Below are positions 1 to 12,575 of a stretch of 64,000 bases of DNA, piece after piece. The DNA lies in the NCBI GenBank assembly GCA_021018995.1, contig CM037598.1, positions 50,917,185 to 50,981,184 of the forward strand, in the 5' to 3' direction. Under the pieces are notes generated by a model, which worked only from the letters and a program-made list of their open reading frames with translations, searched no databases and was not told where the DNA came from. The stretch comes from Chloranthus sessilifolius (lineage: Eukaryota; Streptophyta; Magnoliopsida; Chloranthales; Chloranthaceae). Position numbers and translations under genes: made by a program. Numbering within the stretch: position 1 is the first letter of the stretch; every line of letters starts with the position of its first letter.

Positions 1-314
1 ATTTGTCCAACACACAGTAGCCCTCTGAGGAGTTCAATCTTCATCCAATGTAGTTGCTCTTGCTCCCATGTGTGCCTAGTTGGACACATGCCATTCTCAT
101 AGACTTCTGAGGCTCTGTGAACTGCTTGATGGCTAGCCTTTTAGGCTGCATGAGCACATGTTGAAGCAGCAGGTCTCTTCTTGGCATTTTTAGATGGATG
201 TCTGTACTATGCCTGCAATTTATTGCTTAACTATAAAACACACTCAAGACACATTATTAGTCACCTCAAATGTCAGGTTAGGAGGTGAAAAATGATATTT
301 TTCATAGATTAACA
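1..314 (-). mobile_element. Athila LTR fragment (A/array subfamily), cut by window edge
   Basis: On the minus strand this is the 5' part of an LTR starting TGTTAATC at position 314. It matches, in reverse, the start of the LTR at 12576 and the ends of the array LTRs near 22700-23011 and 30170-30489. A PPT follows it directly, so it is a 3' LTR. The rest lies left of the window. Confidence 0.85.
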
Positions 315-1068
315 CACCCCCAAACCTAAGCTTTGCTAGTCCCTGAGCAAAGGAGAAATTAAAAACAAATATTGAAAATAGAAAATGTCATTTTGTAGGG
401 AGCACAGATTCATTTAGCATATGCATCAAGCCTTTTAAACCCCTAGGTGATCCCTAGTGGAGGAGTCAGGTCTCCTGAGGGTTTTCAGTGAAGTTACCCA
501 CAAACTTCCATATGAACATAATCAAATCAAGTGCAAGCAGTTACAAGTTGAATCCTAACAAATTCAACTTTATTCCATACCTTACCCTTTTGAATTTAGA
601 AGTTTCAAAATAGTAAATGTAAACAAATTTAATACCTAAATCCTTTTTCAAACTCATCATAACTAATCTGAAATCATCAAGGGAATGCTATGTACAGAAC
701 AGTATATACTTCACCATTAATTTAAGAATCCAGTTCAAACAATGCCTAAATAGTGCCATTTCAGACCCAAGTATCTTACAGGCATACTCTCTCAAGTGAT
801 TTTAAATGTGTATCATTTCACACAGCTCAAGAGCAATTACAACCCTCAAATAGAATTGCAAGCATGAGCATAAGCAGTGCTCTTGTTCTTGAAATCTTCT
901 AACTCCCTTCACCATAGATTACACAACTCCTTATCTCCACATGACAGTTCAATCAACTTTATATCAGCAAGATCTTTTTATTGGGTTGCAGTGTGGCCTA
1001 TGGGTGAGGTTTAAAAAGAATAAAAGGGTAAAGAGGGATTCAAAATAGAGAAATTAGTAAGGTTAGGA
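315..1068 (-). mobile_element. Athila 3' noncoding region with PPT, truncated
   Basis: The PPT lies at 315-330 (reverse complement of CTTAGGTTTGGGGGTG). The conserved two-hairpin block lies at about 429-487. The sequence is the inverted counterpart of 11810-12575 in element A. Similarity stops near 1068, where plus-strand pol sequence begins, so this is a rearrangement breakpoint. No gene is present. Confidence 0.8.
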
Positions 1069-2073
1069 ATCAAGCTTCGGGCTCATAATTGTCATTGGTT
1101 GAGAACATTATTGGTTCTTGACATGGAACCATGCAAGTGCAATACCTCCATTCCTATAATTTTGGGCAAGCCTTTCTTGGCCACTGCTAATGCTTGTATA
1201 CAATATAGATTAGGTGTAATGGAGGTATCTTTTGGCAATATGGAAGTGAAATTGAATGTCTACAATGCAGCAAGTTAGCCTCCCTTAGATAGTTAGGGCT
1301 GCTTTTTGATTGATGTGTTCAATGAGCTTGTGGAAGAGACTTTGCCCAAGATGCTGCATTGTGATGAAATGTGTGATATTTTTGAAAATGTTTGGACTGA
1401 AATTGTGGAAGGAAAGGCTCCCACACCTGTGATATAGGAGGTGAAAGCCTTAAATTCTGAAGTGGGGCCAGCAACAAGATATCCTCCTTGGAAACCAGCT
1501 GTCTTGCCACTTCCGCCACCTTCTAAGGGACCTTTGTTGCCTTCACTCATAAGTCCACCTGATGTGAAATTAAATCAGCTCCCCAAGTCTTTAAAATATA
1601 CATTTTTGGGAGCAAATCAGAAGTTTCTTGTGATAATTTCTTCTTCCCTCACTCATGAGCAAGAAGAAGAGCATTTTTTTGTACTGAAAAAGCATAAGAG
1701 AGCAATAGGTTGGACTATTGCTGATCTTGGAGGAATCAGTCCTGTTATTTATATACATAAGATCTACTTGGAAGAGAGTTCCAAACCCTCTAGAAAGATA
1801 AAGAGAAAGTTAGACCCCCACATGCAAGAAATGGTGGTGGTTAAATTGTTACATGCAGGGGTCATCTATCCCATTTCAGATTTTGAATCGGTGGCACCTA
1901 CTATGGTGGTACATAAGAAATCTGGAATCACTGTGGTTAAATCAGATTCTGGTGAGCTAATGCCAACCAGGGAAATCACTGGTTGGAGGGTTTTCATTGA
2001 TTATCGAAAGCTCAATTCAAAAACTAGAAAAGACCATTTTCCTTTGCCCTTCATAGACCAGATTTTGGACAAG
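1069..2073 (+). pseudogene. Athila pol, part 1: end of protease and start of reverse transcriptase
   Basis: The reading begins inside the protease C-terminal part (VLDMEP, then IILGKPFLATANA) and runs into the linker before RT, with stops at about 1273-1440. The open part 1441-2073 contains the RT start: WTIADLGGISP, then GVIYPISD, then WRVFIDYRKLNS and DHFPLPFIDQILDK. This part of RT holds the fingers and the region before the first catalytic Asp. The equivalent B segment is at 51774-52571. The frame breaks at 2073, where solo LTR H is inserted with target duplication ACAAG. Removing H (2317 bp plus 5 bp) leaves the frame unchanged. Confidence 0.88.
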
Positions 2074-4390
2074 TGTTGCGAATCCCAGTGTGCTTACTTT
2101 ATTTGTTGGTGGTAAAAGCAATTTAAAATCAAAGTAAAATAGGGGATGGAATCAGCACAACTGAGAAATCCTAGACCTGCAAGATACAGGCTCCATTGTA
2201 GCAAGTTTTGATAAGTAAGAGTTTGTCCCACAGAGAAAGATGATCTACGGCTCCAAGGGAGCCATCTCTAGTAGTCCCTCCAGATCTGACTACAGATCTG
2301 GCAGTCCAAAAAGGAAGGGAGTTTAGGGTCACTTATTCTAAATATCCTAAATGTAGCCTAATGAATTAACTACAGAAAGGGTTGAGAAGATGGATGGAGT
2401 GTGGGAAAATAAATATAAAAGGGTGAGAAGTATTTTATTGGGTCTAGATCAGAGGAGTTTTGTAACTCTGATTCAGATCTAATGTTATAGAAATCCTGTC
2501 CAATGGCTACATTATCACCACTGAGGAGAAAGAATCCAACCCATCTCTGTGCCATGATCCAATCCCTTAAGTCTATAACTTGCCCACTCAAATGGTCACA
2601 GACTATCCCATAGGGGAACCACAGTCCAGAGATGGGTCAAAACAAGTTAATCATTGTAAGCACTACTTCATCCAAGCTACAAGCTCAAGAATCCATAGGG
2701 AACCTCAACCTCTAAAGCTCTATGTGTGGGGCTAGGGTTGTATAGGACCATGTTAGCTCAGACACATAGAACCAACAAGGGATTGAGTACAACCTTCGAT
2801 CTAGCTGTCCATTGCTTGAGTGGGACTACAATGGTCCAGTCACAAGCCTACAATCTCCATAACCAAATCAGATCTAACATCTGATGGCGGGTCTATACAA
2901 ATATAGGGGAGCCTGCCTCTGTACAATCTCCCACAAGGCTACAAGCACAAGTGCAGAGAAGAAGAATCCATCTTGGATCCTACGGATTGGCTTCACCCTA
3001 AGGCTATAGCCTGTCCACTTGAATGGTCACAGACTATCCCAGAGGCTATCCTCCTCATAGAGTCCAAAACAGAACAATAATATTGCTGCCACCACCATGG
3101 TCACAAGGCTACCAGCTCAGGCTCCCATGGGAATTTTAGATCTAGTGGGTCTTGTGGTGGGGCTAAGGCTGTATCAGACCATGATAGCCCAGACACACAG
3201 GTCACTTGGATTTGAATGGATCCTTAGAATTAGTCCTCCATTGCTTTGAATCACAGCAAAAGCAATGGCGGATCACAAGGCAGCAGCCTTGCATAGAGCA
3301 ACTCTCATTCGCACACATCCCATAAAAGTACATACCCTATTACAAAACATCCATTAAACTAGTTCAAAAATACATACAAAGGCATAGCCAGCAAGTGCTG
3401 GACTATGGAGAGAAAGAAAAAGAAAAAAAGGAAAACTACGTATAACTACAGAAGAACAGAAAAGAAAATGATCTCAGATCCCGTATTAGTGATAAAGTCT
3501 GAGCTCCTAAACCTAAACCAAGTTTGAGTTTATATAGCAGTGGTGTGGCGGCACATTAGGGTTAGGAAACCCTAATTTTAACGATGCCACATGGCCGAAT
3601 ACTATTCTTTAGATGCCACAAAGCGCGTGCACAGACATTTGAGTGTGGGAGTGCGTGCCCTAATCCTTGGAAATTCCCAGAAAGTCCTCCGTTGAAGCGA
3701 TGGAAGGTTAAAGTTTAGAGCTTCGCTAGGTAGCCATCGTTTCCCAGACTCGTCGTGTGGTAGCTCTGTTCTTTGCGTGATTGAGTTTAACTCTGAAGCT
3801 TCAGCTGTCGCAAGGTTGGTGCGCTCTCACTGGATTGAGCTTCGCGAGGTTGGGTTGGAATAGCGCAGGAACTGCGCGAGCATCACTCCAATGGATCTGC
3901 ACGAGGATCCTTGCTAGGCTTTAATAGTTTCTCAGCTGTGCGAGGGTCCATTTCTTGATAGATCTTTGCGAGGATCCTCACGATAGCTTTGAGACTTTTC
4001 TGAACTGTGTGACAGGTTCTCTTGACATTTGCATCCCGCGACTACTACGCGACAGCTGCGCGAGGCAGGATTCTGAAGCTAGTCTATCACTCAATTGTGC
4101 GAGAAGTTGTTGTGAAGTCTTGGGAATTTGCGAGGACTGCGCGAAGCATATTTTTCTGAATCCTCTGAAGCTTTGGGAAGCTGCGCGAGGCTCTTCTCAG
4201 GTCTGGATTCAGTTCTCATTCTTCTGAGGGACTTCCGGGGTCAAAATAGGCTCCTTAGCAGAATTTATGGCCTTATTGCACTGCTGTTTATTACCTACAA
4301 AAATAGCTTAACAAATATTTATTAAAGGGCTAAGGGTCTAATCACAGGTTAACTTAAGGGGTGAAAAGTGGTATTTTTCAAGTCTTAACA
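2074..4390 (-). mobile_element. Solo LTR H (C/E subfamily) inserted in RT of element A
   Basis: The sequence runs from TGTTGCG to TTAACA and is flanked by the direct repeat ACAAG (2069-2073 and 4391-4395), a 5-bp target duplication. No internal domain is present, so it is a 2317-bp solo LTR. The minus-strand start matches the LTR of element E (57817 leftwards). It has a TATATAAA box (3529-3536, minus), CGCG-type palindrome motifs at about 3640-4215 upstream of that box, and two copies of the leader hairpin region (near 2577 and 3008). The small ORFs at 3955-4325 are chance readings through the motif array. Confidence 0.93.
3529..3536 (-). promoter_or_regulatory. TATA box of solo LTR H
   Basis: TATATAAA on the minus strand, downstream of the CG-motif array and upstream of the hairpins, as in the other LTRs here. 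Confidence 0.6.
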
Positions 4391-4395
4391 ACAAG

Positions 4396-6773
4396 TTGAT
4401 GGGCAAAGTTTTTTATTGCTTTCTTGATGGATATTTTGGGTATAACCAAATCCCTATGCATCCACAAGACCAAGAGAAAATAACTTTCACATGTCCATTT
4501 GGAACCTTTGCTTAAAAAAGGATGCCATTTTGATTGTGCAATGCCCCTGCAACTTTCCAAAGGTGTATGTATGTCATCCTCTCGGATATGATTGATGAGT
4601 TTTTAGAGATATTCATGGATGATTTTTCAGCCTTTGGGGACACTTTTAGCCAGTGTCTACATCATCTCAGCCTAGTGTTGCAGAGATGTGAAGAAATCAA
4701 CTTGGTTTTGAGTTGGGAAAAGAGTCATTTTATGGTCAATCAAGGCATTATCCTTGGTCATGTTGATTCCCACAGAGGCATAGAGGTAGACAAGACTAAA
4801 ATTTATTTGATTGCACATTTGCCCCCATCTAAAACTGTTAAATAGGTCAGATCCTTTTTGGGGCATGCTAGTTTTTATAGGAGATTCATCAAAGATTTTA
4901 GCAAAATCTCAAAACCCCTTTGTCACCTGCTGTGTCAAGAGGTTCCTTTTGTATTCAATGATGAATGCCTCACTGCTTTTGAATTTTTGAAAGGATGTTT
5001 AACCTCTGCACCTGTCCTCCAAGCACTTGATTATTCTTTGCTGTTTGAGCTAATGTGTGATGCATCATATTTTGCTATTGGTGCTATTTTGGGGTAAAGG
5101 AAGGACAAGTTACCTTGTGTGATTGCTTATGCAAGCAAGACAATGATTAATGCTCAGTTAAACTACACCACAACTAAGAAGTAATTGTTAGCGATTGTCT
5201 ATACTTTGGAAAAATTCAGGTCTTATGTGTTAGGATCTAGGATTGTGGTATTCACAGACCACTTAGCCCTTAAGTACCTTTTGTCTAAAAAGGATGACAA
5301 GCCAAGATTAATCAGATGGATCCTCCTATTACAGGAGTTTGATCTTGAGATTAAAGATAAAAAAGGGGTTGAAAATGTGGTTGCAGACCACCTATCCAGG
5401 ATCCTAGCTACTGAGTTTAATAGGCTGCCTGTCAATGACTCATTTCCTGATGAACAACTCTTTGCTATCAATATGACCGTACCTTGGTTTGCAAACATAG
5501 TAAATTACTTGGCAGTGGTTAAGATTCTCCCACATTGGAACAAATTGGATAAGGAGTTGTTCTTCTCTCAGATTAGATATTACATGTGGGAGGATCCATA
5601 CCTTCTCAAGCATTGTGCAGACCAAGTTGTGAGAAGGTGTATCCCTAAGAATGAATTTCATAACATACTAATCATGTGTCATGAACAGGCTTGTGGAGGC
5701 CATTTCAGTGGAAATAAAATTGCTGCAAAGATACTTCAAAGTGGATTTTATTGGCCCACTATCTTCAAAGGTGCATGGCATCATTGTAAAGCTTGTGAAA
5801 AATGCCGAAAAATGGGAAGTATTTTGAAAAGAAATTTCATGCCTTTACATGCCATACTTGTTGAATTATTTGACCTTTAGGGGATTGACTTCATGTGTCC
5901 TTTCCCTACTTCTTATAGATATAATTTTATTCTTGTGGCTGTGGACTATGTGTCCAAATAGGTTGAAGTCATAGCCACAAGAACTAATGATCACATAGTT
6001 GTCATCAACTTCTTCAAAGATAACATTTTCTCTAGGTTTAGTACCCCCCAGAGCTATCATTAGTGATGTAGGAAGCCATTTCTGCAATAGAAAGTTTGAC
6101 AATCTGCTTAGAAAGTACTCTGTGACACATAGAGTTGCCACCCCATACCACCCACAGACCAATGGGCAGGTGGAAATTTATAATAGAGAGATCAAATACA
6201 TTCTAGAGAAAACTGTGAGAGGAGATAAGAAGGATTGGTCCTTGAAGTTGATTGATGCTCTTTGGGCTTATAGAACTGCCTATAAGACCCCAATAGGGAT
6301 GTCTCCCTTTAGGTTGGTGTATGGCAAGGCATGCCATTTACCAGTAGAGTTAGAACATAAACCCTATTGGGCTATTAAGTCATTGAATATTGATCTAACT
6401 ACTGCTGCTACGCCTAGGAGGATGCAACTGTCAGAGCTGGAAGAGCTGAAATTAGACGCATACTCCAATGCAAGGATCTATAAAGAAAAAGCCAAAGCTT
6501 TTTATGATAAGCATTTGCTGAGAAAGGAGTTTACTGGACGCAACAAGGTATGACTCTTCAATTCCAAATTAAAAATTTTTCCAAGCAAGTTGAGATCTAG
6601 ATGGAGGGACCTTACATTGTAATGCATGTATCTCTATTTGGAGTTGTTGAAATCATGGATTCAAAAGATGGTAGGATCATGAAAGTTAATGGTCAAAGGA
6701 TCAAACTCTTTGTTGAAAATGTAGTAGAGCCTATGGTGACCATTCACCTTCAAGAACCTCCAAAGTGTGACTG
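4396..6773 (+). pseudogene. Athila pol, part 2: RT, RNase H and integrase
   Basis: RT resumes with GYFGYNQIPMHPQDQ and LCNAPATFQRC. The catalytic FMDD box is intact at about 4612. RT thumb and RNase H follow: [36 protein letters not shown]. Integrase has an HHCC-type N-terminus ([14 protein letters not shown], then CEKC), and the DDE core is readable as [13 protein letters not shown] and [12 protein letters not shown]. The C-terminus ends with EPPKCD and a stop near 6773. In-frame stops lie near 4513, 4531, 4843, 5095, 5182 and 5878. The frame shifts near 6040 at a run of six C beside the second catalytic Asp. Nonfunctional. Confidence 0.9.
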
Positions 6774-7019
6774 ATTTTCAACATCGTACACTATGTATCA
6801 TAACTGTCAGTTCTATCTTTGTTGCTATTGTTAAATATGTTTGTCATTATATATATGCTATAATTTTTCTTAGTTTTTCATTTAGAATAATGATTCCGCT
6901 ATGATAAAGGTAGGAAGATCCCTAATGCATGAGAAATAAATGGGATCAGAGGAGGATTGATGAGTTTGAGGTGAATGGAGACAAGTGAACTGATGAGAAA
7001 TAATGTGGATTGTGAAACA

Positions 7020-7496
7020 AACCTGTCGAGAGGTGCTAGGAGAAGTTTGACAGGAACTGAAGGTTCCCCCTGTGAATTTCAACAGGTATTGAGACCTGTC
7101 GAGAGGTTTGAATTGATTTTTGACAGGTACTGAAGGTGTAGATGTGAATTTCAACAGGATATGAGTATCTATCGAGAAGTTGAGAGAGGAAGTCAATAGG
7201 TATTGAAGGCCATGGCTGCATTTTCGACAGGTTCTAAAACCTATCAAGAGGTTGACTGCTGAGAAAAATAAACCTGCCGAGAGGTTGGATGAGCCTCTTG
7301 ACTTATAAATTCTGAAGCCTATGAACCTATCGAGAGGTTGAACAACCTCTCGAAACCTTCAGCCTAAGAAGTTCACATTCTTTTCAAATGGTTTTAACTA
7401 TTCGATAGGTTGCTTTAACTTGTCAAAACCGTCTTTCTATTCCTGTCAAAATATTATTTTACATGTTTTAAACCTATCGACAGGTTATTCCATCCA
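7020..7496 (+). repeat. CG-palindrome motif array between pol and env-like ORF (A)
   Basis: About a dozen degenerate copies of a palindrome with consensus near AACCTGTCGACAGGTT occur in both orientations, for example CCTGTCGAGAGG at 7022, CCTATCGAGAGGTTG near 7325 and CCTATCGACAGGTT near 7470. The same motif fills 12945-13560 of this element's LTR. The flanks 6774-7019 and 7497-7833 show no gene. No clear TATA box was seen before the env-like ORF. Confidence 0.75.
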
Positions 7497-7833
7497 TTCA
7501 ACACCTTGTGCTTAGAGTTCTGTTCCTCCTCTGCCCGATTTCCCATTTTCTTCGTTCTTCTCCATCTTCCTAGTTCCAGTCCCAAGTACCCTGCCATTTG
7601 TCCAGTTCCATCAGCTTTACAAGGTCAACATTTCACCCTTGGTCTGTGCCAGTTTGATGTTGTGTACTGCAAGTTCTCAGAAACCCTAGGTTCTGTAGGT
7701 TAGTTCTTCCTCAACCCCATTTTTGGGATTTTCCAGCATTGTAGTTCCATATTTCAGTGTGTGTGGTTAATTTGATTAAGCAAAAGAAGGTTTCCATGGT
7801 GTTTGAGAGTTGATTATGTGGATTGTGTGTTTA

Positions 7834-10551
7834 ATGGATGAACGAGAGGATTCCCTGGCAGATTTGTTCAATCCTCCTTCCAAATCTGCCCCAAAATCAA
7901 CCATGAAGTCTAGTAGGTTAGCCACCCAACCCAAGGATGACCCACTTGCTAAGAGGAAGCTCATTATAGAAAAACCTAAGAAAACTCAGAAAGCCAAGAA
8001 AGCCAAACTAGTTGAAGAGGTTGTTGAGAATGCCCCTGAGCATGAACCTAACCCTAAGGCTGAAACTGAGATACCTATGAACCTGACAACCCCCAATGAA
8101 TTTGTGGATGCCTTAGGTCTGATTACTGAGACAAGCTTTGACCTACCATATTTTTCTAAGGTAGAGGAGTGCAAGGAGACCTTGGATTACTTGGTAAAGG
8201 CATCCCTGACACCTCTATACCCCATTACGAGAAAAGGTCTACCTAAGATTGGTCAAGTTGTGGTATCAGAACATCAGGAAAAAGATGAAGCCAGGGTCAA
8301 CTGATCCTATTCTCGTGGTTTTGATTGACAATTGGGAGGTGGTTGTGGACTACAGTGATATTGGATTGGTGTTAGTGGTACCATCGGTATATGACTCAGC
8401 CTATAGCCTAGGAGCACCTAATAGTGTGTCCTTCAGAGCAATGGCTAGGCATTTGACCCAGGGATTTGCAGGATCTGGGGAGTCAATGATGAGGAGAGAT
8501 CTAGAACCTAGCTTGTTTTTCATAGATTCAATCTTGAGGAAGAGTATCTATGTCAGTGGATATCAGCAGGGGAGAAGAACCCCTATAGTTGATGCCCTTT
8601 ACTTCTTCTCAAAGGACCAGTTCTTCAATGCCTCTCAGCTGATATTTGAGACTATGGTGGATGTAAATAATAAGATAAAAAGGGGATAGATGTTTCCAGG
8701 GTTACCCTACAGCATACTCATCACTGCTTTGCTAAGGAAAGGGAAATATGTGATACAAAAGGATGAGCCAGTGGAAAAATTGAGTCCAAAAGAGTTTTGG
8801 AGAAGCGCTTGGTTCACAAGCATGACCCTGATTGGGAAAAGCAAGAAGAAGTCAATGGAGAGTCCTGAAAAAGAAGCATCTCAGGTGACCAGCTCAATAG
8901 CTACACTTGTGATACCTACAGCCCCATCAGCCAGCTCAACAGCTACACAGGGACCTCTACATCAGCTAGCTCAGACCCTCTACCTACCTTGGCTAGTAAC
9001 AGCTCAGTGCCCCAACTTGTGGCCTCTGCATCCATACTCCTCCCTTCTACTGCTGTGACCTTGCCCATGGTTAGCCTTACTGTTATCGGTTCAGTTAGCA
9101 TCCCCATTCCATCACCTTTCATACCATCCATTTCAGTCCCCATACCTTCCACCATTTCAGCCATCCCATCTATCATCACCACCATTACCCCTGTGTCAGC
9201 TCCTCCTACCATAGACCCAATTGTTACCTTACCTTCACTTCCCATCACAGCCACCTACCAGAAAAACCTAAAATCAGCCACAACCCCTCCAGCTAGCCCA
9301 TCCATCCAATCTTTAGAACCCTTAAGTCCTCAACCAGCAGCTCCATCTACATCAGCTGACCCAGTTACCTCCTCTCCACCATCCATATCCTCCGGTATTC
9401 ACCCCACTACCTCCATATCACCTGCACATACCCATGATTTGGAACACTACACCACAGAGGGGTACTCATCCCTAATAGATTCCATTGTGGAAGATATTGG
9501 GCCTGAGTACTCCCCTTTACCTGACTCTCCACAACCTATCCAATTTCAGCATGCTCCCACATCTCCTTTCCAGCCTATTATACCCATTCCACCAGTTACC
9601 CAAGCCCCACAGTTAACAGATGCCTCTGCTCAGATCCTTTCCCTTCTCACCTCCATCCTAGCCCAGCTTCAAACCAACACAACAAACCAATCTGCTATGG
9701 CCACCTACCTCCATGCCATTCAATCTACTCTAATCCCATCTCTCTCAACCATTCACCCTCTTAAAATTCCAACTCCTACACCTATTCCTGTACCCACTCA
9801 ACCTCCATCCCCTTAGTTGTACCCTGTAGTAGTGGCTACCACTACTGAGGTGGAAGAATCAATCCTTGCCCCATCTACTCGAGACTCCTCTACTCAAACT
9901 GACTTTGAGGAAGCAGCTTTGTCCATCCCTGTTGTAACCCCAACTGACCCCTTAGAGGTTGACCTACCCTTTTTACCTTTTACCTACCCCTCCACTGCAC
10001 CTGAGTCACTTGCTATGGAAGAGGAGTTGCCACTGACCTTCATTTTACCATCACCACCATTTCCTGAGCTGCCCATCACCCCCTCCACCATTGATGACCG
10101 TAGCCATTCAGCCATTGTCTCATATGGCACCAACACCTTTTCACCTCTGTCATCTCTCACAAATTTCATTAAGACCAAACCATATGTCAAGGAGGAACTC
10201 AGATTTCTAGTAGATGCTATCATGGTATTGCTCTAGCAAGCCCATGAGGAGGAAATTGACCATCTTTTGGAGGCCCATAGGAAAGTGGAATGGAAATTAT
10301 GGAAGATGGTCCTCAATTTCCTTGATCTTTACAAGATGTACAAACAAAAATCTGAAATGCTAGTTAGGTTAGTAGAGATCCTCTCCCTATACTCAGCCTT
10401 GGGTCCTTTAGAATCCAAAGGCATTTCCATCAAGGAGCCTAACACAAAGCCCAAGAAGAAGAAGTCAGCTGTAATCAAATCCACACCTGATGTTTCTAGT
10501 GCAGAGCCAGTGAAGAAGGACAAGAATCCTTATGAAGAAAAATATGCCTAG
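7834..10551 (+). pseudogene. Athila env-like ORF (third ORF), broken
   Basis: The ATG at 7834 aligns with the starts of the B and E copies. The order is: Lys/Pro-rich N-terminus; conserved segment with SFDLPYF and KASLTPL; the globular domain usually called 'putative plant transposon protein' (FRAMARHLTQGF, RRDLEPSLFFID, GRRTPIVDALYFFSK) at about 8249-8689; a long Pro/Ser/Thr-rich region (8989-9816); a TQTD motif at 9892-9900; a helical C-terminal part with Lys-rich end. The frame changes near 8280 and near 9000, and stops lie at 8687, 9814 and 10234. I see no signal peptide and no convincing membrane helix. Its role is unknown; in Athila this position is occupied by the proposed envelope-like gene. 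Confidence 0.82.
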
Positions 10552-10875
10552 GACCCTCCTTTTGTTTTAAGTTCATATACTGACTATGACTAGGTGTAGC
10601 CTGTGTTTAGGATTTGGTAGTAGTTAGTTTGTATGTAGGATGGTGCTGTATATATATTTTTTTGTTAAATGTAGAATGTATTGTCTCTTTTGTATTTTAT
10701 AAATACTTTTTATTCAATGAAACGTCTCTTTTTCATTTCCAATTGTAATTTTTATGTTCCTGTTTGCTTCAATTTGTTCTTAACTGTTCTGTCTGCTTAG
10801 TGACCAAGCATTTCTCTGTGCTTACCCTGCTGTTTCCTTTTGCTATACTTTCTGAAATAGTGAGGGCATTGTTCC

Positions 10876-10892
10876 TCATAGGTTTGGGGTAT
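10876..10892 (+). promoter_or_regulatory. Second PPT-like sequence after env-like ORF (A)
   Basis: TCATAGGTTTGGGGTAT sits about 320 bp past the env-like stop. It is the degenerate counterpart of 46146-46161 (B) and 59440-59455 (E), which match the true PPT closely. Confidence 0.5.
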
Positions 10893-11634
10893 AGCAGGGA
10901 AATTTTGAAACAATTGTATGAGATAATTAATCCAAGTGCAATGGTATGAATGAGATCAAAACAAATTTAGTAGAATTTCAAACTGAATAATTTTGAGAAA
11001 GGAATATTTAAAAATTTATGGTAAATAGTTTAAATTTTGAATCTTTTTGAAAATTCATCATTTCCATGAAAGACATCATCAAGAAAGTTTTGTCATAATC
11101 AGTGTGTAGTAAACCATTAAGGAGAGAAAAAGTAAGAACATGTCTTAAGAGTCCTAAGAAAGACCATACCCAGTGAGAGTTGGGCTTGTGAAAATTTCTT
11201 TTGAAGAGTGTCTTGGCAAAATCTTTCTGCACTAAGGACTATTTGAACCTACTTTCTTTCAGTAAAAGTTATGCACTCCAACTTGAGACAAGTTGACAAC
11301 ACTCGTGACACTGAAGAAATGATCTAAGGCCCTCTTTGGAAAGTTTGAGCTTAAATTCCCCACCTTTCAACTGCCCTTGATACACACAATTTGAGTCTTA
11401 AAATTTTAAGTTTTCCTTGACAAAAACCAAAATAGTTTTTTTTTCCTGAACCTCTTGACCTGTTTCAGTTCACCCTCAATCTGAGAATTCAGGAAGTGGG
11501 GGGAGAAGGGTGGTTAGAGGAGCAAGGTTTGACCTTTGGTGGAAGAAGAAGAAAATACAATTGAAGGTAGCTGTGCATCAGTTGTAGAATTCTGGCATTG
11601 TAGCACACACATAAAAACAAAAATTTTTCTAAGG

Positions 11635-11712
11635 AAAGAGTACAAAAAGAAAGAGAAAAATAAAAAAAAAAGAAAAAAAAGAAAACAACACAAAAAAAAA
11701 AAAGAGAGAGTC
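11635..11712 (+). repeat. Purine (A/G) tract
   Basis: Nearly pure A with scattered G, followed by GAGAGAGTCACTTC. It ends about 850 bp before the PPT. Equivalent tracts lie near 18970-19030, 23880-23960, 31350-31440, 35700-35780, 45445-45470 and 58660-58730 (pyrimidine-rich on plus, because those elements are minus). Confidence 0.7.
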
Positions 11713-12403
11713 ACTTCATTGGAAAATTGAAATGAAGATTAGAAATTTATCACTTTAAATATGAAAATTCAAAGAAGATGAAGATTTTGCCGAGATGAAG
11801 AAGGTGTTTTCATGACCACATCCTGATCTTACTAATTTCTCTATTTTGAATCCCTCTTTACCCTTTTATTCGTTATAAACCTCACCCATAGGCCACACTA
11901 CAACCCAATAAAAAAACCTTGCTGATCTGAAGTTGATTGAATTGTCATGTGGAGATAAGGAGCTTTGTAATCTATGGTGAAGAGAGTTAGAAGATTTCAA
12001 GAACTAGAGCACTGCTTATGCTCATGCTTGTAGTCCTATTTGAGGGCTGTAATTGCTCTTGAGCTGTGTGAAATGATGCACCTTTGAAATCACTTGAGAG
12101 AGTATGCCTGTGAGATAATTGGGTCTGAAATTGGACTATTTAGGAATTGTTTGAACTTGATTCTTAAATTACTGGTGAAGTATATATTGTTATATACATA
12201 GCATTCCCTTGATGATTTTAGATTAATTATGATGAGTTTGAAAAAGGATTTAGGTAATAAATTTGTTTACATTTACTGTTTTGAAACTTCTAAATTAAAA
12301 AGGGTAAGGTATGGAATAAAGCTAAATTTGTTGGGATCCAACTTGTAATTGCTTGCACTTGATTTAATTATGTTCATATGAAAGTTTGTGGGTAACTTTA
12401 TTG

Positions 12404-12452
12404 AAAACCCTCAAGAGACTTCACTCCTCCACTAGGGACCACCTAGGGGTTT
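12404..12452 (+). ncRNA. Candidate structured RNA block upstream of PPT (A copy)
   Basis: AAACCC and GGGTTT can close a stem around two small hairpins, AGGAG/CTCCT (imperfect in this copy) and CTAGG/CCTAG. The block is nearly invariant in seven Athila copies of three subfamilies (see findings). Confidence 0.5.
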
Positions 12453-12559
12453 AAGAGGCTTGATGCATATGCTAAATGCATCTATGATCCCTACCAAAGT
12501 GGCATTTTTTATTTTCAATATTTATTTTTAATTTCTCCTTTGCTCAGGGACTAGCAAAG

Positions 12560-12575
12560 CTTAGGTTTGGGGGTG
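12560..12575 (+). promoter_or_regulatory. Polypurine tract (plus-strand primer) of element A
   Basis: CTTAGGTTTGGGGGTG lies immediately before the LTR start TGTTAATC. The same G-rich tract abuts the LTR at 315, 23012, 30490, 34842, 44591 and 57818. Confidence 0.85.

Larger units (their letters stand above)
10552..12559 (+). mobile_element. Element A 3' noncoding region
   Basis: No gene. It holds a PPT-like copy (10876-10892), an A-rich purine tract (11635-11712) about 850 bp before the PPT, and the conserved two-hairpin block (12404-12452). Homologous stretches occur at 23028-24608, 30506-32156, 34858-35880, 44607-46143 and 57834-59439. Confidence 0.8.

Noticed and set aside
3955-4325. Cys-rich small protein ORFs
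   Set aside because: They fall inside solo LTR H, in the CGCG motif array, on the antisense strand of the LTR.
7020-7496. CRISPR-like spaced short repeats
   Set aside because: Repeats are degenerate, in both orientations, with irregular spacing and in a plant retroelement; no cas genes.
8943-9254. Met/Gly-rich minus-strand ORF
   Set aside because: Antisense of the Pro/Ser/Thr-rich region of A's env-like ORF.
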